Shown here piece by piece: positions 8,118 to 16,864 of a stretch of DNA of 64,000 nt (the first letter of the stretch is position 1; each line of letters begins with the position of its first letter). Position numbers and translations under genes: made by a program. Origin of the DNA: CAZWDO01 sp964632485 [NCBI: uncultured bacterium] (GTDB lineage Bacteria; JAGOEH01); assembly GCA_964632485.1 (NCBI GenBank), contig CAZWDO010000007.1, forward strand, positions 85,867 through 149,866. Reading direction: 5' to 3'. The notes beneath the pieces are model-generated. The model had not been told where the DNA came from. It saw nothing but the letters and a program-made list of their open reading frames with translations, and did not search any database.

Positions 8118-9638
8118 TTAATCATCGCTCAAGTGGCGATACAGCTCATCAAATTTTAAATGGATATCGGCAAAACAACTGAGGATTTTAGGGTCGAAAT
8201 GAGATGGCATTACGCGTTCATCGCCTTTAAGAATGATATCAATCGTTTTTTCATGGGAAAAATGGGGTTTGTATGTCCTTTTATTGCGCAACGCATCATA
8301 GACATCGCTAATTTTAACAATCCGGGCCGCCAAAGAAATTTCATAACTATGCAGACCCTGGGGATATCCGGAACCATCATAATTCTCATGATGTTCCAGC
8401 GCAACACGGCGCGCCATTTCAAATTCATCGTATGAACCAATAATTTTTGCGCCGTGATTCGTATGGGTTTTAATAATTTCCCATTCTTCTGTCGTCAGTT
8501 TGCTGGTCTTTTTTAAGATATCCGGATGGATATGGATTTTTCCCACATCATGCAACTGCGCCATAATTCGGATTTTATTACAAAATTCATTATCCAGATT
8601 CAATTCACGCGCAATAATATAAGCATATTCATTCACTCGGTTGATATGTTTTCCCGTATCCTCATCATTGACCTCCGCGGCTCGGGCCAAAGCCCCAATT
8701 GAATAATAAAAAAATTCCTGAATCTTACGAACCTGTTTGAAAAGCGTGAGATAATAGTTCAAATGCAGCACAAATCCACGGATTACCGGCTCCAACATAG
8801 TGGAAGAACTAAATTTATTAAAATTGAAATTGATAAAAAAAGCATCGCTCCGCCAATATATCAGCCCATTGCGGACATCTCCGCTCCATTCCAAAATTCG
8901 AGGATGAAACAACTCCAGGTTCAATCGCGCGTTTTCATGATGCTCAAAATTTAAATAGGCAAAATCACCCACCAGATTCAGTGGTTCCTTAATAATATAA
9001 TCAAAAATACCGGTTTCCCGTTGAATGATCTGATATCCCTCTAAACGGAAGGTATATAATTGATACTGATCCGTGGCGGTTCGACTTCCAAAAATGATTG
9101 TTTCAGGTACTTCCTCTGGCTGGCTATAGCTATGAACCACTTGTTGGATCATAAAATCGATGGTTTCCGGAAAATCGAAGAGGGAAAGCCGTAAATTTTC
9201 CAATATGCTTTCCGAATATTCATTGATTTTATTCAGCTCTCTTAAGGCATGTTTAACCTTTTCCTTGGCATTTTTTATTCGAAGTTGATTTTTGATACGT
9301 GTCGATAATTCAATGGGATCTAATGGTTTATTTAGAAATTCATTCGCTCCGGATTCCAACGCTTGTAACTTAATATTACGGCTTCCCATTCCCGTCATCA
9401 TAATAATAGCCGTATCACTCAACTTAGAGATTTTTCGGATTTCCTTGCATACGTCTATGCCGCTTAAATCAGGCATCATGACGTCCAACAAAATTACATC
9501 CGGTACCTCTTTAATCGCCAGATCAATGCCGGCTAAGCCCCAATATGCAGTTGAAATATTCAAATCCTGAGCTTCCAGAATCTCTTTCAGTATCTCAACA
9601 TTGTTAGTATCATCATCCACTAATAAAATATGGTTCAT
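8118..9638 (-). CDS. Response regulator with HD-GYP domain (RpfG type)
   Basis: The 506-residue protein joins a receiver domain to a predicted cyclic-di-GMP phosphodiesterase. Residues 1-120 form the receiver, with the acidic pair LVDDD and the phosphorylation site Asp52 in ILLDVMMPD. A linker with coiled-coil character and an unassigned ~160-residue region follows. The HD-GYP domain occupies about 315-500, with DTGKHINRV, LHDVGKIHI and HHENYDGSGYP, all metal and signature residues present. I chose the ATG at 9638 because GAGGAAG sits just upstream; a start five codons earlier has no such site. It is a lone gene with its own promoter and no adjacent kinase. It would lower c-di-GMP when phosphorylated, perhaps by one of the kinases at 41-54 kb. 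Confidence 0.92.
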   Translation of the reverse strand: MNHILLVDDDTNNVEILKEILEAQDLNISTAYWGLAGIDLAIKEVPDVILLDVMMPDLSGIDVCKEIRKISKLSDTAIIMMTGMGSRNIKLQALESGANEFLNKPLDPIELSTRIKNQLRIKNAKEKVKHALRELNKINEYSESILENLRLSLFDFPETIDFMIQQVVHSYSQPEEVPETIIFGSRTATDQYQLYTFRLEGYQIIQRETGIFDYIIKEPLNLVGDFAYLNFEHHENARLNLELFHPRILEWSGDVRNGLIYWRSDAFFINFNFNKFSSSTMLEPVIRGFVLHLNYYLTLFKQVRKIQEFFYYSIGALARAAEVNDEDTGKHINRVNEYAYIIARELNLDNEFCNKIRIMAQLHDVGKIHIHPDILKKTSKLTTEEWEIIKTHTNHGAKIIGSYDEFEMARRVALEHHENYDGSGYPQGLHSYEISLAARIVKISDVYDALRNKRTYKPHFSHEKTIDIILKGDERVMPSHFDPKILSCFADIHLKFDELYRHLSDD

Positions 9639-9661
9639 TCGTCTTCCTCGCAATTTTTAGA

Positions 9662-9690
9662 TAAATAATCATTTTTTTCCATGAAGTCAA
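9662..9690 (-). promoter_or_regulatory. Promoter of the HD-GYP regulator
   Basis: On the minus strand TTGACT (9690-9685), 17 bases, TATTTA (9667-9662), about 25 bases upstream of the chosen start codon. Confidence 0.6.
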
Positions 9691-9782
9691 CATTTTTTTA
9701 AGTATTTTATAAAAAAACATAAATATTTTTTTAAGAGACTTGACAAACCAGAAAAATATTTTTTCTTTTCTATTAAATTAGA

Positions 9783-9810
9783 GTGAGGACAAATCCTCCG
9801 CAAGACTCAC
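9783..9810 (+). promoter_or_regulatory. Possible leader hairpin before tdh
   Basis: GTGAG (9783-9787) can pair with CTCAC (9806-9810), while AGGA (9786-9789) can pair with TCCT (9794-9797); the two overlap at bases 9786-9787. The pairs are short, so this is only a hint of a structured leader upstream of the tdh ribosome site. Confidence 0.2.
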
Positions 9811-9857
9811 GGAAGAAACCACGTAATTAGAATTAATTTTTTCAAAGGAGAATGCGT

Positions 9858-11024
9858 ATGGCAGGCGAAACGATGCGTGCCCTGGTCTATGATACAATAA
9901 GAATGCCCTGGGAAAAAAGTATTGGCTTTGATATGCAAGAAGTGCAAAAACCCACGCTCAATCCTCAAGAACGTCTGGAGGATATTGAAAGCGCGATTAT
10001 TCGGGTCAATTATGCTGGGGTTTGCGGTTCCGATCGGGGAATCTGGTATCGTAAATCCTTTCGAGAGATGATTTCAGACAGTCTGGAACAAGAAGGTAAA
10101 ACTTCCCGTATTATCGGTCATGAACTTTTAGGCGAAATCGTTGAGATTGGATCGCAAGCTCAGCGCGAATTAGGCTTGCATCCCGGCGATATTGTTTCCA
10201 CAGAAAGCCATATTATCTGCGGAACCTGTTACCAATGCCGGATCGGTGATAACCATGTCTGTGAAAAAAACTATATCATCGGCATATCCTATGACGGATG
10301 TTTTGCCGAATATATCAAGCTTCCTGCGCGGGTCTTATGGCCAACGAATCTGGAAAGAATTCGTCCGGAAGTCGCTTCCATCCAGGAACCTTTTGGCAAT
10401 GCGGTCCATGCGTGCACAAAAGTCAACTTAAGAGGGAAACGGGTCGCTATTTTTGGTTGCGGTACAATCGGTCTTTTTGCCATCATGGTTGCGCGAGAAT
10501 TGGGAGCAATTGAGATCATCGGGATCGAACCAAATCCGCAACATCAGGAAATGGCCCGGGCGCTGGGAGCCGATCTGGTAATCGCTCCCCCACCCTCTGA
10601 AAACGAGAGCTACCATCATAGCATATCGCTGACCGAGGCAGTGCGTAAAGCCACCAACGGGGTCGGGGTCGATGTGGCAATCGAAATGACCGGACTGAAT
10701 GTTTCGATCAACAACGCTATTTTCTCCACTCGCCGGGGAGGAGACATCATTTTGTTCGGCCTGCGTTCAGGCAACGCCATCATCGAAAATTTCGACCGTC
10801 TGATCGTCGATGGGATATCCCTTCACAGTGTTATCGGACGTCGTATCTGGGAGACATGGTACTATACTAAAGCCCTGTTAGAAAAAAACTCACGCATAGC
10901 TGACCGTATATGGAATATTATCCTCCAGGAAGGCAAAACGATTTACGATTTTAACAATTTTAGTCAAGACACCTTCCAGAAGGCTATTGACAGTAATCCC
11001 AAAATTATCCTCAAAATCAACTAA
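9858..11024 (+). CDS. tdh: L-threonine 3-dehydrogenase-like zinc alcohol dehydrogenase
   Basis: This NAD-dependent zinc dehydrogenase would oxidise threonine to 2-amino-3-ketobutyrate, the substrate of the next gene. The catalytic zinc site is seen in GVCGSDRG and [12 protein letters not shown], the structural zinc site in [15 protein letters not shown], and the Rossmann fold in [11 protein letters not shown] near 195. At ~388 residues it is longer than E. coli Tdh (341), with extra residues in the N-terminal domain. The ATG at 9858 is seven bases after AAAGGAG; an ATG at 9852 is too close to that site. The kbl gene starts 11 bases after the stop, which strongly supports the substrate assignment; the family alone would also allow other polyol dehydrogenases. 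Confidence 0.88.
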   Translation: MAGETMRALVYDTIRMPWEKSIGFDMQEVQKPTLNPQERLEDIESAIIRVNYAGVCGSDRGIWYRKSFREMISDSLEQEGKTSRIIGHELLGEIVEIGSQAQRELGLHPGDIVSTESHIICGTCYQCRIGDNHVCEKNYIIGISYDGCFAEYIKLPARVLWPTNLERIRPEVASIQEPFGNAVHACTKVNLRGKRVAIFGCGTIGLFAIMVARELGAIEIIGIEPNPQHQEMARALGADLVIAPPPSENESYHHSISLTEAVRKATNGVGVDVAIEMTGLNVSINNAIFSTRRGGDIILFGLRSGNAIIENFDRLIVDGISLHSVIGRRIWETWYYTKALLEKNSRIADRIWNIILQEGKTIYDFNNFSQDTFQKAIDSNPKIILKIN

Positions 11025-11035
11025 GGAGTCCGACT

Positions 11036-12226
11036 ATGTATGGAAGCATAAAACAGTTTTTACTCAATGAATTGACTGCCATCCAACAGGAAGGGCTCTA
11101 TAAAGAAGAACGAATCCTTTTAACGGAGCAAGCGCCGTCGATACGCACAAAAAAGGGAGAGGTTTTGAACTTTTGCGCCAACAATTATCTGGGGCTGGCC
11201 AATAATCGCGAACTGATCGAAGCCGCTACTACCACAATGGCTGATTATGGATTTGGGCTTTCTTCTGTGCGGTTTATTTGCGGCACCCAGGATATCCATA
11301 AAAAACTGGAACAAAAAATTGCCCAGTTTCTTAAAATGGATGATGCGATCCTTTACAGCTCCTGTTTCGACGCTAATGGCGGGCTGTTTGAAACACTTTT
11401 TAAAGAAGATGATGTTATTATTTCGGATGAACTCAATCACGCTTCTATTATTGATGGCATTCGTCTCTCTAAAGCCCAGCGGAAACGTTATAAAAACAAT
11501 GATATGCAGGATTTGGAAGACCAACTCAAATCGCTTAACGATAGCCATATTCGTTTCAAAGTGATCGCCACGGACGGAGTATTCAGTATGGACGGCTATA
11601 TTGCCCGATTGGATAAGATTTGTGATTTGGCAGATCAATACGATGCATTAGTTATGGTGGATGATTCTCATGCTACCGGATTCGTAGGAGCTACAGGCCG
11701 GGGCACTCAGGAATATTGCAATGTAATGGGACGAGTCGATATCATTACATCCACCCTGGGAAAGGCGTTGGGAGGAGCGTCCGGTGGATTTACCGCCGCC
11801 CGCGGAGAAATTGTGGAATACCTGCGCCAACGATCGCGCCCCTACCTTTTCTCCAATACCGTCGCCCCCGCAGTTATTGGCGCAAGTCTAAAAGTACTTG
11901 AACTCCTTGATAGTTCCTCCTCCCTGATTCAAATACTCCAGGAAAACACTCGCTACTTCCGCCAGGAGATCAAAAAACTTGGGTTTACCATTCGCGAAGG
12001 AGTCCACCCCATCATACCCGTCATGATCGGTGATGCCCGGTTGGCTTCCGAGATGGCTAATCGGCTTCTCGATGAGGGTATCTATGTCATCGGTTTCAGC
12101 TACCCTGTCGTCCCGAAAGGAATGGCGCGCATCCGACTCCAACTCTCAGCCGCCCACACCCAGGATCATTTGGATCAGTGCTTGCGCGCTTTTAATAAAA
12201 TTGGAAAACTCCTGAAACTTATCTAA
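11036..12226 (+). CDS. kbl: Glycine C-acetyltransferase (2-amino-3-ketobutyrate CoA ligase)
   Basis: This PLP enzyme splits 2-amino-3-ketobutyrate with CoA into glycine and acetyl-CoA, the second step of threonine breakdown. It is 396 residues (E. coli 398) and keeps the family motifs: [49 protein letters not shown] and the PLP lysine in [21 protein letters not shown] precedes the ATG. With tdh it forms a two-gene operon that turns threonine into glycine and acetyl-CoA. Confidence 0.96.
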   Translation: MYGSIKQFLLNELTAIQQEGLYKEERILLTEQAPSIRTKKGEVLNFCANNYLGLANNRELIEAATTTMADYGFGLSSVRFICGTQDIHKKLEQKIAQFLKMDDAILYSSCFDANGGLFETLFKEDDVIISDELNHASIIDGIRLSKAQRKRYKNNDMQDLEDQLKSLNDSHIRFKVIATDGVFSMDGYIARLDKICDLADQYDALVMVDDSHATGFVGATGRGTQEYCNVMGRVDIITSTLGKALGGASGGFTAARGEIVEYLRQRSRPYLFSNTVAPAVIGASLKVLELLDSSSSLIQILQENTRYFRQEIKKLGFTIREGVHPIIPVMIGDARLASEMANRLLDEGIYVIGFSYPVVPKGMARIRLQLSAAHTQDHLDQCLRAFNKIGKLLKLI

Positions 12227-12302
12227 ATGATTCTAAATTAGAACGCCATTAACCGATCGTATTTTAAATATTTTTTTTAAAAAATGTTCTATTTTTTTTT
12301 AC

Positions 12303-12330
12303 TTGACATTTTTTTTTTTTTTTTTAATTT
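12303..12330 (+). promoter_or_regulatory. Promoter of ssb with an all-T spacer
   Basis: TTGACA at 12303-12308 is followed by an uninterrupted run of 17 T and then AATTT; TAATTT (12325-12330) fits as a -10 with a 16-base spacer made only of T. It is 40 bases upstream of ssb. The homopolymer makes the exact spacing doubtful (also a likely sequencing-error site). Confidence 0.5.
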
Positions 12331-12368
12331 AAATAAAATTACCCATCACTTTAAACAAAGGAGTTTAA

Positions 12369-12839
12369 ATGGCCGGACGAGGAACAATCAACAAAGTCAT
12401 TTTAATCGGTCGCCTGGGGAATGATGCGGAATTGCGCTATACCCAGACCCAAGTCCCGGTAGCTTCCTTTAATTTAGCAACCAATGAAGTATGGCGCGAT
12501 CAAAACGGACAAATGGCTGAACGTACTGACTGGCATCGAATCATTGCCTGGCGCAAACTGGCCGAATTCGCAGGAAATTATATGCGTAAAGGGACATTAG
12601 CCTATATTGAGGGCAAATTGCAAACCCGCACAGTTGATAGTACGAAACATCCCGGTGAAAAGCAATATTTTACCGAAGTAGTGGCTGATCAAATCCAACT
12701 CATCGGACCCAAAGCGGATCGTACCGTTGAAGTTCCGCCCATTCCAGAAGAAAACCACAGCCCCTCGACACCCAGCTCGATAACTGATTTTCCCGATTCA
12801 CCGATGGTTCAGGATGAAGTGGACGATCTGCCTTTCTAA
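12369..12839 (+). CDS. ssb: Single-stranded DNA-binding protein
   Basis: The 156-residue protein coats single-stranded DNA during replication and repair. The OB-fold is clear: NKVILIGRLGNDAELRYT, VASFNLATNEVW, TDWHRIIAWRKLAEFAGNYMRKGTLAYIEGKLQTR. A Pro/Ser-rich linker leads to the acidic C-terminal tip DDLPF that recruits partner proteins. AAAGGAG precedes the ATG. It stands alone with its own promoter. Confidence 0.97.
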   Translation: MAGRGTINKVILIGRLGNDAELRYTQTQVPVASFNLATNEVWRDQNGQMAERTDWHRIIAWRKLAEFAGNYMRKGTLAYIEGKLQTRTVDSTKHPGEKQYFTEVVADQIQLIGPKADRTVEVPPIPEENHSPSTPSSITDFPDSPMVQDEVDDLPF

Positions 12840-13043
12840 TTAGAGTCTGTTCATAAAGTCGGCATTTTCACGTTGCGCGGCTTGGCCTAATTATGAAGAT
12901 CGCTCAAAATCGGTTTGCTGCCGGAACAGCGCTTGCTGCGTTCAGGCACTTTGCTGCCCTTAATCCACGTGATATTAGCCCAATGGGTTATCCCAGTAGG
13001 GAATAAAACCTACATATCACCTCTTTAACTAATAGGAGAATAT

Positions 13044-13706
13044 ATGCGTCTTTCACTTATCATAGCAATCCTAACTCTCTTTTTTGCCACATGTAAAAAA
13101 GATTCGCCTTCACCCGTTCCTCAAGAGACCCAACCCACTGCGCAAACCCAAACCGATAACGTGGATACTCTCTCCGTAACCGAATCCTCGGACAGGGAAG
13201 AAATGGCAACCGGCCAGGAAGAGAAAACGACCGAGGCTGATGAAAAAGCCCAACAAAAAGAACCAGTAGCAAATACTGAAGTTAGTAGTTTAGAAGGATT
13301 ACTGCTAAAAAATCTCGACGGCACAGTTGATCGAATAGAAAACCATAAAAATGCAAAAATCATTTTGCTCGATATCTGGGATACCTGGTGCCCTCCATGT
13401 CGTAAAGAAATTCCCGGCTTCATTGAACTCAATAAAGCTTATGAAAGCAAAGGGTTGCTTATAATCGGATTGGCTTTAGGACAGGAGGGAACGCCTGCCG
13501 TGCAATCATTTATCAATAAATATGGCATCAACTACCCGGTTTATCTGCCAGGAAACGGCGATAATTTCAATAAGTATTTCAGTAATGTCCAAAGTATTCC
13601 AACTACGCTCATCGTCGATTCTAAAAGCTTTAAAATTATTGAAACCATGGTCGGGTTTCATGAAAAATCCAGTTTTGAGCAAATTATCAAACCTTATTTG
13701 GACTAA
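13044..13706 (+). CDS. TlpA/ResA-like thioredoxin-fold protein, exported
   Basis: The 220-residue protein begins with a short hydrophobic signal (MRLSLIIAILTLFFATC) in which Cys17 could be a lipidation site, though FATC is not a classical lipobox. A low-complexity Glu/Thr/Gln-rich linker to about residue 75 is followed by a thioredoxin fold with the redox motif WCPPC in LDIWDTWCPPCRKEIPGF and the cis-Pro loop VQSIPTTLIVD. Such proteins reduce disulfides outside the cytoplasm, for example in cytochrome c maturation. AATAGGAGAATAT precedes the ATG. hflX begins six bases after the stop, so the two are probably translationally coupled. Confidence 0.85.
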   Translation: MRLSLIIAILTLFFATCKKDSPSPVPQETQPTAQTQTDNVDTLSVTESSDREEMATGQEEKTTEADEKAQQKEPVANTEVSSLEGLLLKNLDGTVDRIENHKNAKIILLDIWDTWCPPCRKEIPGFIELNKAYESKGLLIIGLALGQEGTPAVQSFINKYGINYPVYLPGNGDNFNKYFSNVQSIPTTLIVDSKSFKIIETMVGFHEKSSFEQIIKPYLD

Positions 13707-13712
13707 CCAATT

Positions 13713-14813
13713 TTGATAAAACAAAAAACCGCAATTATTGTAGGAATTTATAACCGGAATCGAGATGGGAACATCAGAGAGGCCGAAGCCGCGCTGGAAG
13801 AGATGGTTTTACTGGCCCGAACCAGCCGATTAATTGTCAGTGAAGCGTTTGTCAAGACTCTTGAATCATTCAATCACGCCACGCTTTTCGGTGAGGGACA
13901 GGTCCGGCAAATCGACGATCTGGTCAAGAAATATCAAGCCAACATTGTGATCGTTGATCACAAAATGAGTCCCGCCCAAATCCGCAATTTGGAAAAAAAC
14001 TGGGAGTGTACAGTAATTGACCGCACCGATCTGATTCTGGAAATTTTTCAGCAACACGCGGGGACCCGGGAAGCTGAACTTCAAATAGAAATGGCGAGAC
14101 TCCAGTATTTACTCCCGCGACTCACCGGCCAATGGACCCATCTGGACAGGCAGTACGGAGGAATCGGTATTCGGCGCGGGGTCGGCGAAACGCAGTTAGA
14201 GAAAGACCGTCGGCTGGTCAAACAAGAGATTGCTCACATTCGGTCACTTCTGAAAAAAGTCGAGCAATCACGGGAAACTCAGCAGAATCGACGCCGCAAT
14301 TCGTTTCGCATCGCCTTGGTTGGTTATACCAATGCCGGTAAAAGTACATTATTGAACACACTAACCGGCAGCAAGACCTACGCGGATGATAAATTATTCG
14401 CAACTCTCGATCCACGCACCCGCCGCTGGATACTACCCGGAAACATCCCCGTATTAATTACTGATACCATCGGATTTATCCGCCGTTTGCCCCATCACCT
14501 GATCGCTTCTTTTAAAAGCGCGTTAATAGAAGCCCACTACGCTGACCTCATTTGGCACGTCGTTGATTATTCCCATCCGGAACAAACGACCCAGGAACAG
14601 ATTGTATTGGAAACGCTTAAAGAGATCGGATTGCAGGATAAACCGATCTGGACCCTTAATAACAAAATCGATCGGTGCAGTATACAGCCCGGCATGGAGA
14701 AGGATGGCGTTTTTTACATTTCCGCCTTGAATAAAAACGGATTTCAGGCGCTGATCGATGCAGTTTTTTTCGCCATCGCAAAAAATAACACTAATTCAAA
14801 TATCAATCAATAA
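13713..14813 (+). CDS. hflX: Ribosome-associated GTPase HflX
   Basis: HflX binds the 50S subunit and splits or rescues stalled ribosomes, especially under heat stress. The N-terminal HflX domain runs to about 190 with the hallmark RYGGIGIRRGVGETQLE-type stretch (here QYGGIGIRRGVGETQ). The GTPase domain has G1 GYTNAGKST, DTIGFIRRLPHHLIASFKSAL with the switch-II DTIGF, and NNKID as G4. At 366 residues it is shorter than E. coli (426) but complete. The start is a TTG at 13713; the frame is closed directly upstream by the stop of the TlpA-like gene, and no ribosome site is visible, so translation is probably coupled. Confidence 0.95.
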   Translation: MIKQKTAIIVGIYNRNRDGNIREAEAALEEMVLLARTSRLIVSEAFVKTLESFNHATLFGEGQVRQIDDLVKKYQANIVIVDHKMSPAQIRNLEKNWECTVIDRTDLILEIFQQHAGTREAELQIEMARLQYLLPRLTGQWTHLDRQYGGIGIRRGVGETQLEKDRRLVKQEIAHIRSLLKKVEQSRETQQNRRRNSFRIALVGYTNAGKSTLLNTLTGSKTYADDKLFATLDPRTRRWILPGNIPVLITDTIGFIRRLPHHLIASFKSALIEAHYADLIWHVVDYSHPEQTTQEQIVLETLKEIGLQDKPIWTLNNKIDRCSIQPGMEKDGVFYISALNKNGFQALIDAVFFAIAKNNTNSNINQ

Positions 14814-14828
14814 AAGCAAAAAAAAAAC

Positions 14829-14857
14829 TTGACAATGCTTTTCTTTTTGATTATATT
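14829..14857 (+). promoter_or_regulatory. Promoter of the coiled-coil lipoprotein gene
   Basis: TTGACA (14829-14834), 17 bases, TATATT (14852-14857), 45 bases before the ATG at 14902. Confidence 0.8.
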
Positions 14858-14901
14858 TTTTTTTGAACCCTTCAACTGAAAGAACCAAAGGAGGTCTCCA
14901 G

Positions 14902-15192
14902 ATGAGAAAAAAAATTCGTCAATGGATCAATCTCGGACTACTCGGATTCGTCCTGGTCGTTTTACCGGCGATGAATGGCTGCACAAAACGTCCATCGGCA
15001 GAAGAAATGAAACAGCTCCAGGAAGCCAAAAAAGCGGCGGAAGCAGCGGAAGCAAAACTTGCCAGCCTGAAATCTGAAAAATTGCGACTGGAAAATGAGA
15101 TCACAACGACCGAAGAAGCGATCAAAAACTGTGAACAACAAAAGGTTAATCTGCAGGATCAAATCGACGCTTTGGAAAAAGGCAAGAAATAA
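14902..15192 (+). CDS. Small coiled-coil lipoprotein
   Basis: The ATG at 14902 is chosen because AAAGGAGG lies seven bases upstream; a longer frame from 14863 lacks this. The 96-residue product has a signal peptide ending MNGC, with the cysteine as likely lipidation site, and then an almost uninterrupted charged helix rich in Lys, Glu, Ala and Gln with heptad spacing to the C-terminus. This resembles Lpp-like or LysM-associated envelope lipoproteins. It is followed 22 bases later by a LysM protein that has a matching coiled coil, so the two may work together between outer membrane and peptidoglycan. The specific family is not recognised. Confidence 0.8.
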   Translation: MRKKIRQWINLGLLGFVLVVLPAMNGCTKRPSAEEMKQLQEAKKAAEAAEAKLASLKSEKLRLENEITTTEEAIKNCEQQKVNLQDQIDALEKGKK

Positions 15193-15214
15193 CACAGGCG
15201 AAAGGAGTTGTTCC

Positions 15215-15829
15215 ATGAAAAAATTAGTATTGATTCTCCTGGTTATCATGTGTTTCGGACTTTTTAATACAGTTCAGGCCCAGGAAAAAATGACGTATGA
15301 AGAATGGTTGCATCAATTGCAACAATACCAGCAGCGGGAAAAAGATGCGTTATCGCAAATCGCTGTACTGGAAAAAGATATAGAACAATTAAAAGCCAAA
15401 CTGGCGCCGTTAAAAGAAGCTTTAAGAAAATGCCAGGAAGAAGTCGCTGTATTGCAAGCCAAATTAGCCAAACTTCAAAGCAAACCCAAATCGGCTGAGC
15501 ATACAGTTGTCCGCGGCGAATGCCTTTGGAAAATCGCCGGTTATTCCCAGTATTTTGGCAATCCCTTGCGTTGGCCCATCATTTATCGCGCTAACCGCGA
15601 CAAAATCAGGGACCCCAATCTTATCTATCCTAACCAGGTATTTACCATCCCCCTGGAAAAACTCGATAACTACCAGGTGATGCGCGGCGATTGGCTAAGC
15701 AGAATCGCCGGTTATTGGGAAGTTTATGGCGACTGGCGCCAATGGACCAAAATCTATGAAGCCAATAAAGACAAGATTAAAGATAAAAACATGATCTATC
15801 CCGGACAAGTTTTTAACATTCCCCGTTAA
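15215..15829 (+). CDS. Exported coiled-coil protein with two LysM domains
   Basis: The ATG at 15215 follows GAAAGGAG; longer upstream frames overlap the lipoprotein gene and are unlikely. The 204-residue product has a signal peptide (KKLVLILLVIMCFGLFNTVQA), a helical coiled-coil of about 70 residues, and two LysM-type modules of about 50 residues each, starting HTVVRGECLWKIAG and YQVMRGDWLSRIAG and ending NLIYPNQVFTIP and NMIYPGQVFNIP. LysM binds N-acetylglucosamine in peptidoglycan. It shares a promoter and probably a function in cell-envelope linkage with the preceding lipoprotein. A clear terminator follows. Confidence 0.88.
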   Translation: MKKLVLILLVIMCFGLFNTVQAQEKMTYEEWLHQLQQYQQREKDALSQIAVLEKDIEQLKAKLAPLKEALRKCQEEVAVLQAKLAKLQSKPKSAEHTVVRGECLWKIAGYSQYFGNPLRWPIIYRANRDKIRDPNLIYPNQVFTIPLEKLDNYQVMRGDWLSRIAGYWEVYGDWRQWTKIYEANKDKIKDKNMIYPGQVFNIPR

Positions 15830-15847
15830 TCTGACTATTTGAACACA

Positions 15848-15879
15848 GGCTCTTGACTCCCGTCAAGAGCCTTTTTTTT
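15848..15879 (+). terminator. Rho-independent terminator
   Basis: GGCTCTTGAC (15848-15857), four-base loop, GTCAAGAGCC (15862-15871), followed by eight T. It lies 19 bases after the LysM gene stop. Confidence 0.95.
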
Positions 15880-15946
15880 ACTATCAAGCGAGGACATCAT
15901 CGAAAAGAACTGGACTGAACAAATCGACATATCCCGGATTGATCCG

Positions 15947-16864
15947 TTGTTTCTGTTGGGCAATAATGACTGCCATTTACGGATTATTGAACAGGAATTT
16001 TACAGCAGCATTGTTTACAGGGATAGCCAGTTAATCATCACAGGCCCGGAAGAAGAAGTCAAGAAAATACTACGAGTGTTTGAATTATTGATGCTCTATA
16101 TCGAAAACAAACAAACTATCGGAAAAAGTGAAGTATATTACGCTATAGATCGAGCCGAGAATGAAGAAAAAATTGAGCTTAAACACTTGTTTTCCGAGCA
16201 ATTAACTCTGGAAGCGCATAGAGCCCGGATCAAACCCAAGACCGAGGGTCAAGGCAAATATATAGAGTCCATGATCAACCATGACGTTGTATTCAGCATA
16301 GGCCCCGCCGGCACAGGTAAGACCTATCTGGCCGTAGCCATGGCTGTGGCCTTATTTACAAAAAAACGGGTGGAACGAATCATACTGACCCGGCCGGCGG
16401 TCGAAGCCGGTGAAAGCCTGGGGTTTTTGCCAGGTGACCTGAAAGATAAAGTCGATCCCTATTTGCGTCCGCTCTATGATGCTCTTTATGACATGATCCC
16501 GTTTGATAAAGTGCGTAAATTTTTGGAAACCGATATTATTGAAATCGTCCCCCTGGCTTACATGCGCGGCCGCACTCTTAACAATGCCTTCATTATCCTC
16601 GACGAGGCCCAAAACACTTCTAACGCCCAGATGAAAATGTTCCTGACCCGGCTGGGCTACAATTCTAAAGCCGTAATCACTGGTGATATTACTCAAATCG
16701 ATATTGCCGACAAATATGATTCTGGCTTATTATCGGTGCGCCAAATTTTAAAAAACATCCCCGGCATTGCCTTTATTACCCTCAATGAATATGATGTTGT
16801 CCGGCATCGATTGATAAAAAAAATCATTAAAGCTTACGAGGTCTATGAAAATTCCCAGGCATAA
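15947..16864 (+). CDS. phoH: PhoH-family ATPase
   Basis: PhoH-like proteins are RNA-linked P-loop ATPases, often encoded with ybeY as here. The protein has Walker A GPAGTGKTYLA near residue 124, LTRPAVEAGESLGFLPGDLKDK, Walker B FIILDEAQN and TGDITQIDI, all typical. The start is a problem: the first in-frame TTG at 15947 gives 305 residues, but homologous sequence (IEKNWTEQIDISRIDPL) continues upstream in frame to about 15899, where only ATC codons, after GAGGA, could start it. The true protein is probably 16-17 residues longer and begins at a rare start codon. It heads an operon with the HD membrane protein, ybeY and dus. Confidence 0.93.
   Translation: MFLLGNNDCHLRIIEQEFYSSIVYRDSQLIITGPEEEVKKILRVFELLMLYIENKQTIGKSEVYYAIDRAENEEKIELKHLFSEQLTLEAHRARIKPKTEGQGKYIESMINHDVVFSIGPAGTGKTYLAVAMAVALFTKKRVERIILTRPAVEAGESLGFLPGDLKDKVDPYLRPLYDALYDMIPFDKVRKFLETDIIEIVPLAYMRGRTLNNAFIILDEAQNTSNAQMKMFLTRLGYNSKAVITGDITQIDIADKYDSGLLSVRQILKNIPGIAFITLNEYDVVRHRLIKKIIKAYEVYENSQA

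Noticed and set aside
12840-13043. Possible terminator or small RNA after ssb
   Set aside because: I looked for stems with T runs and found only weak, short pairings.
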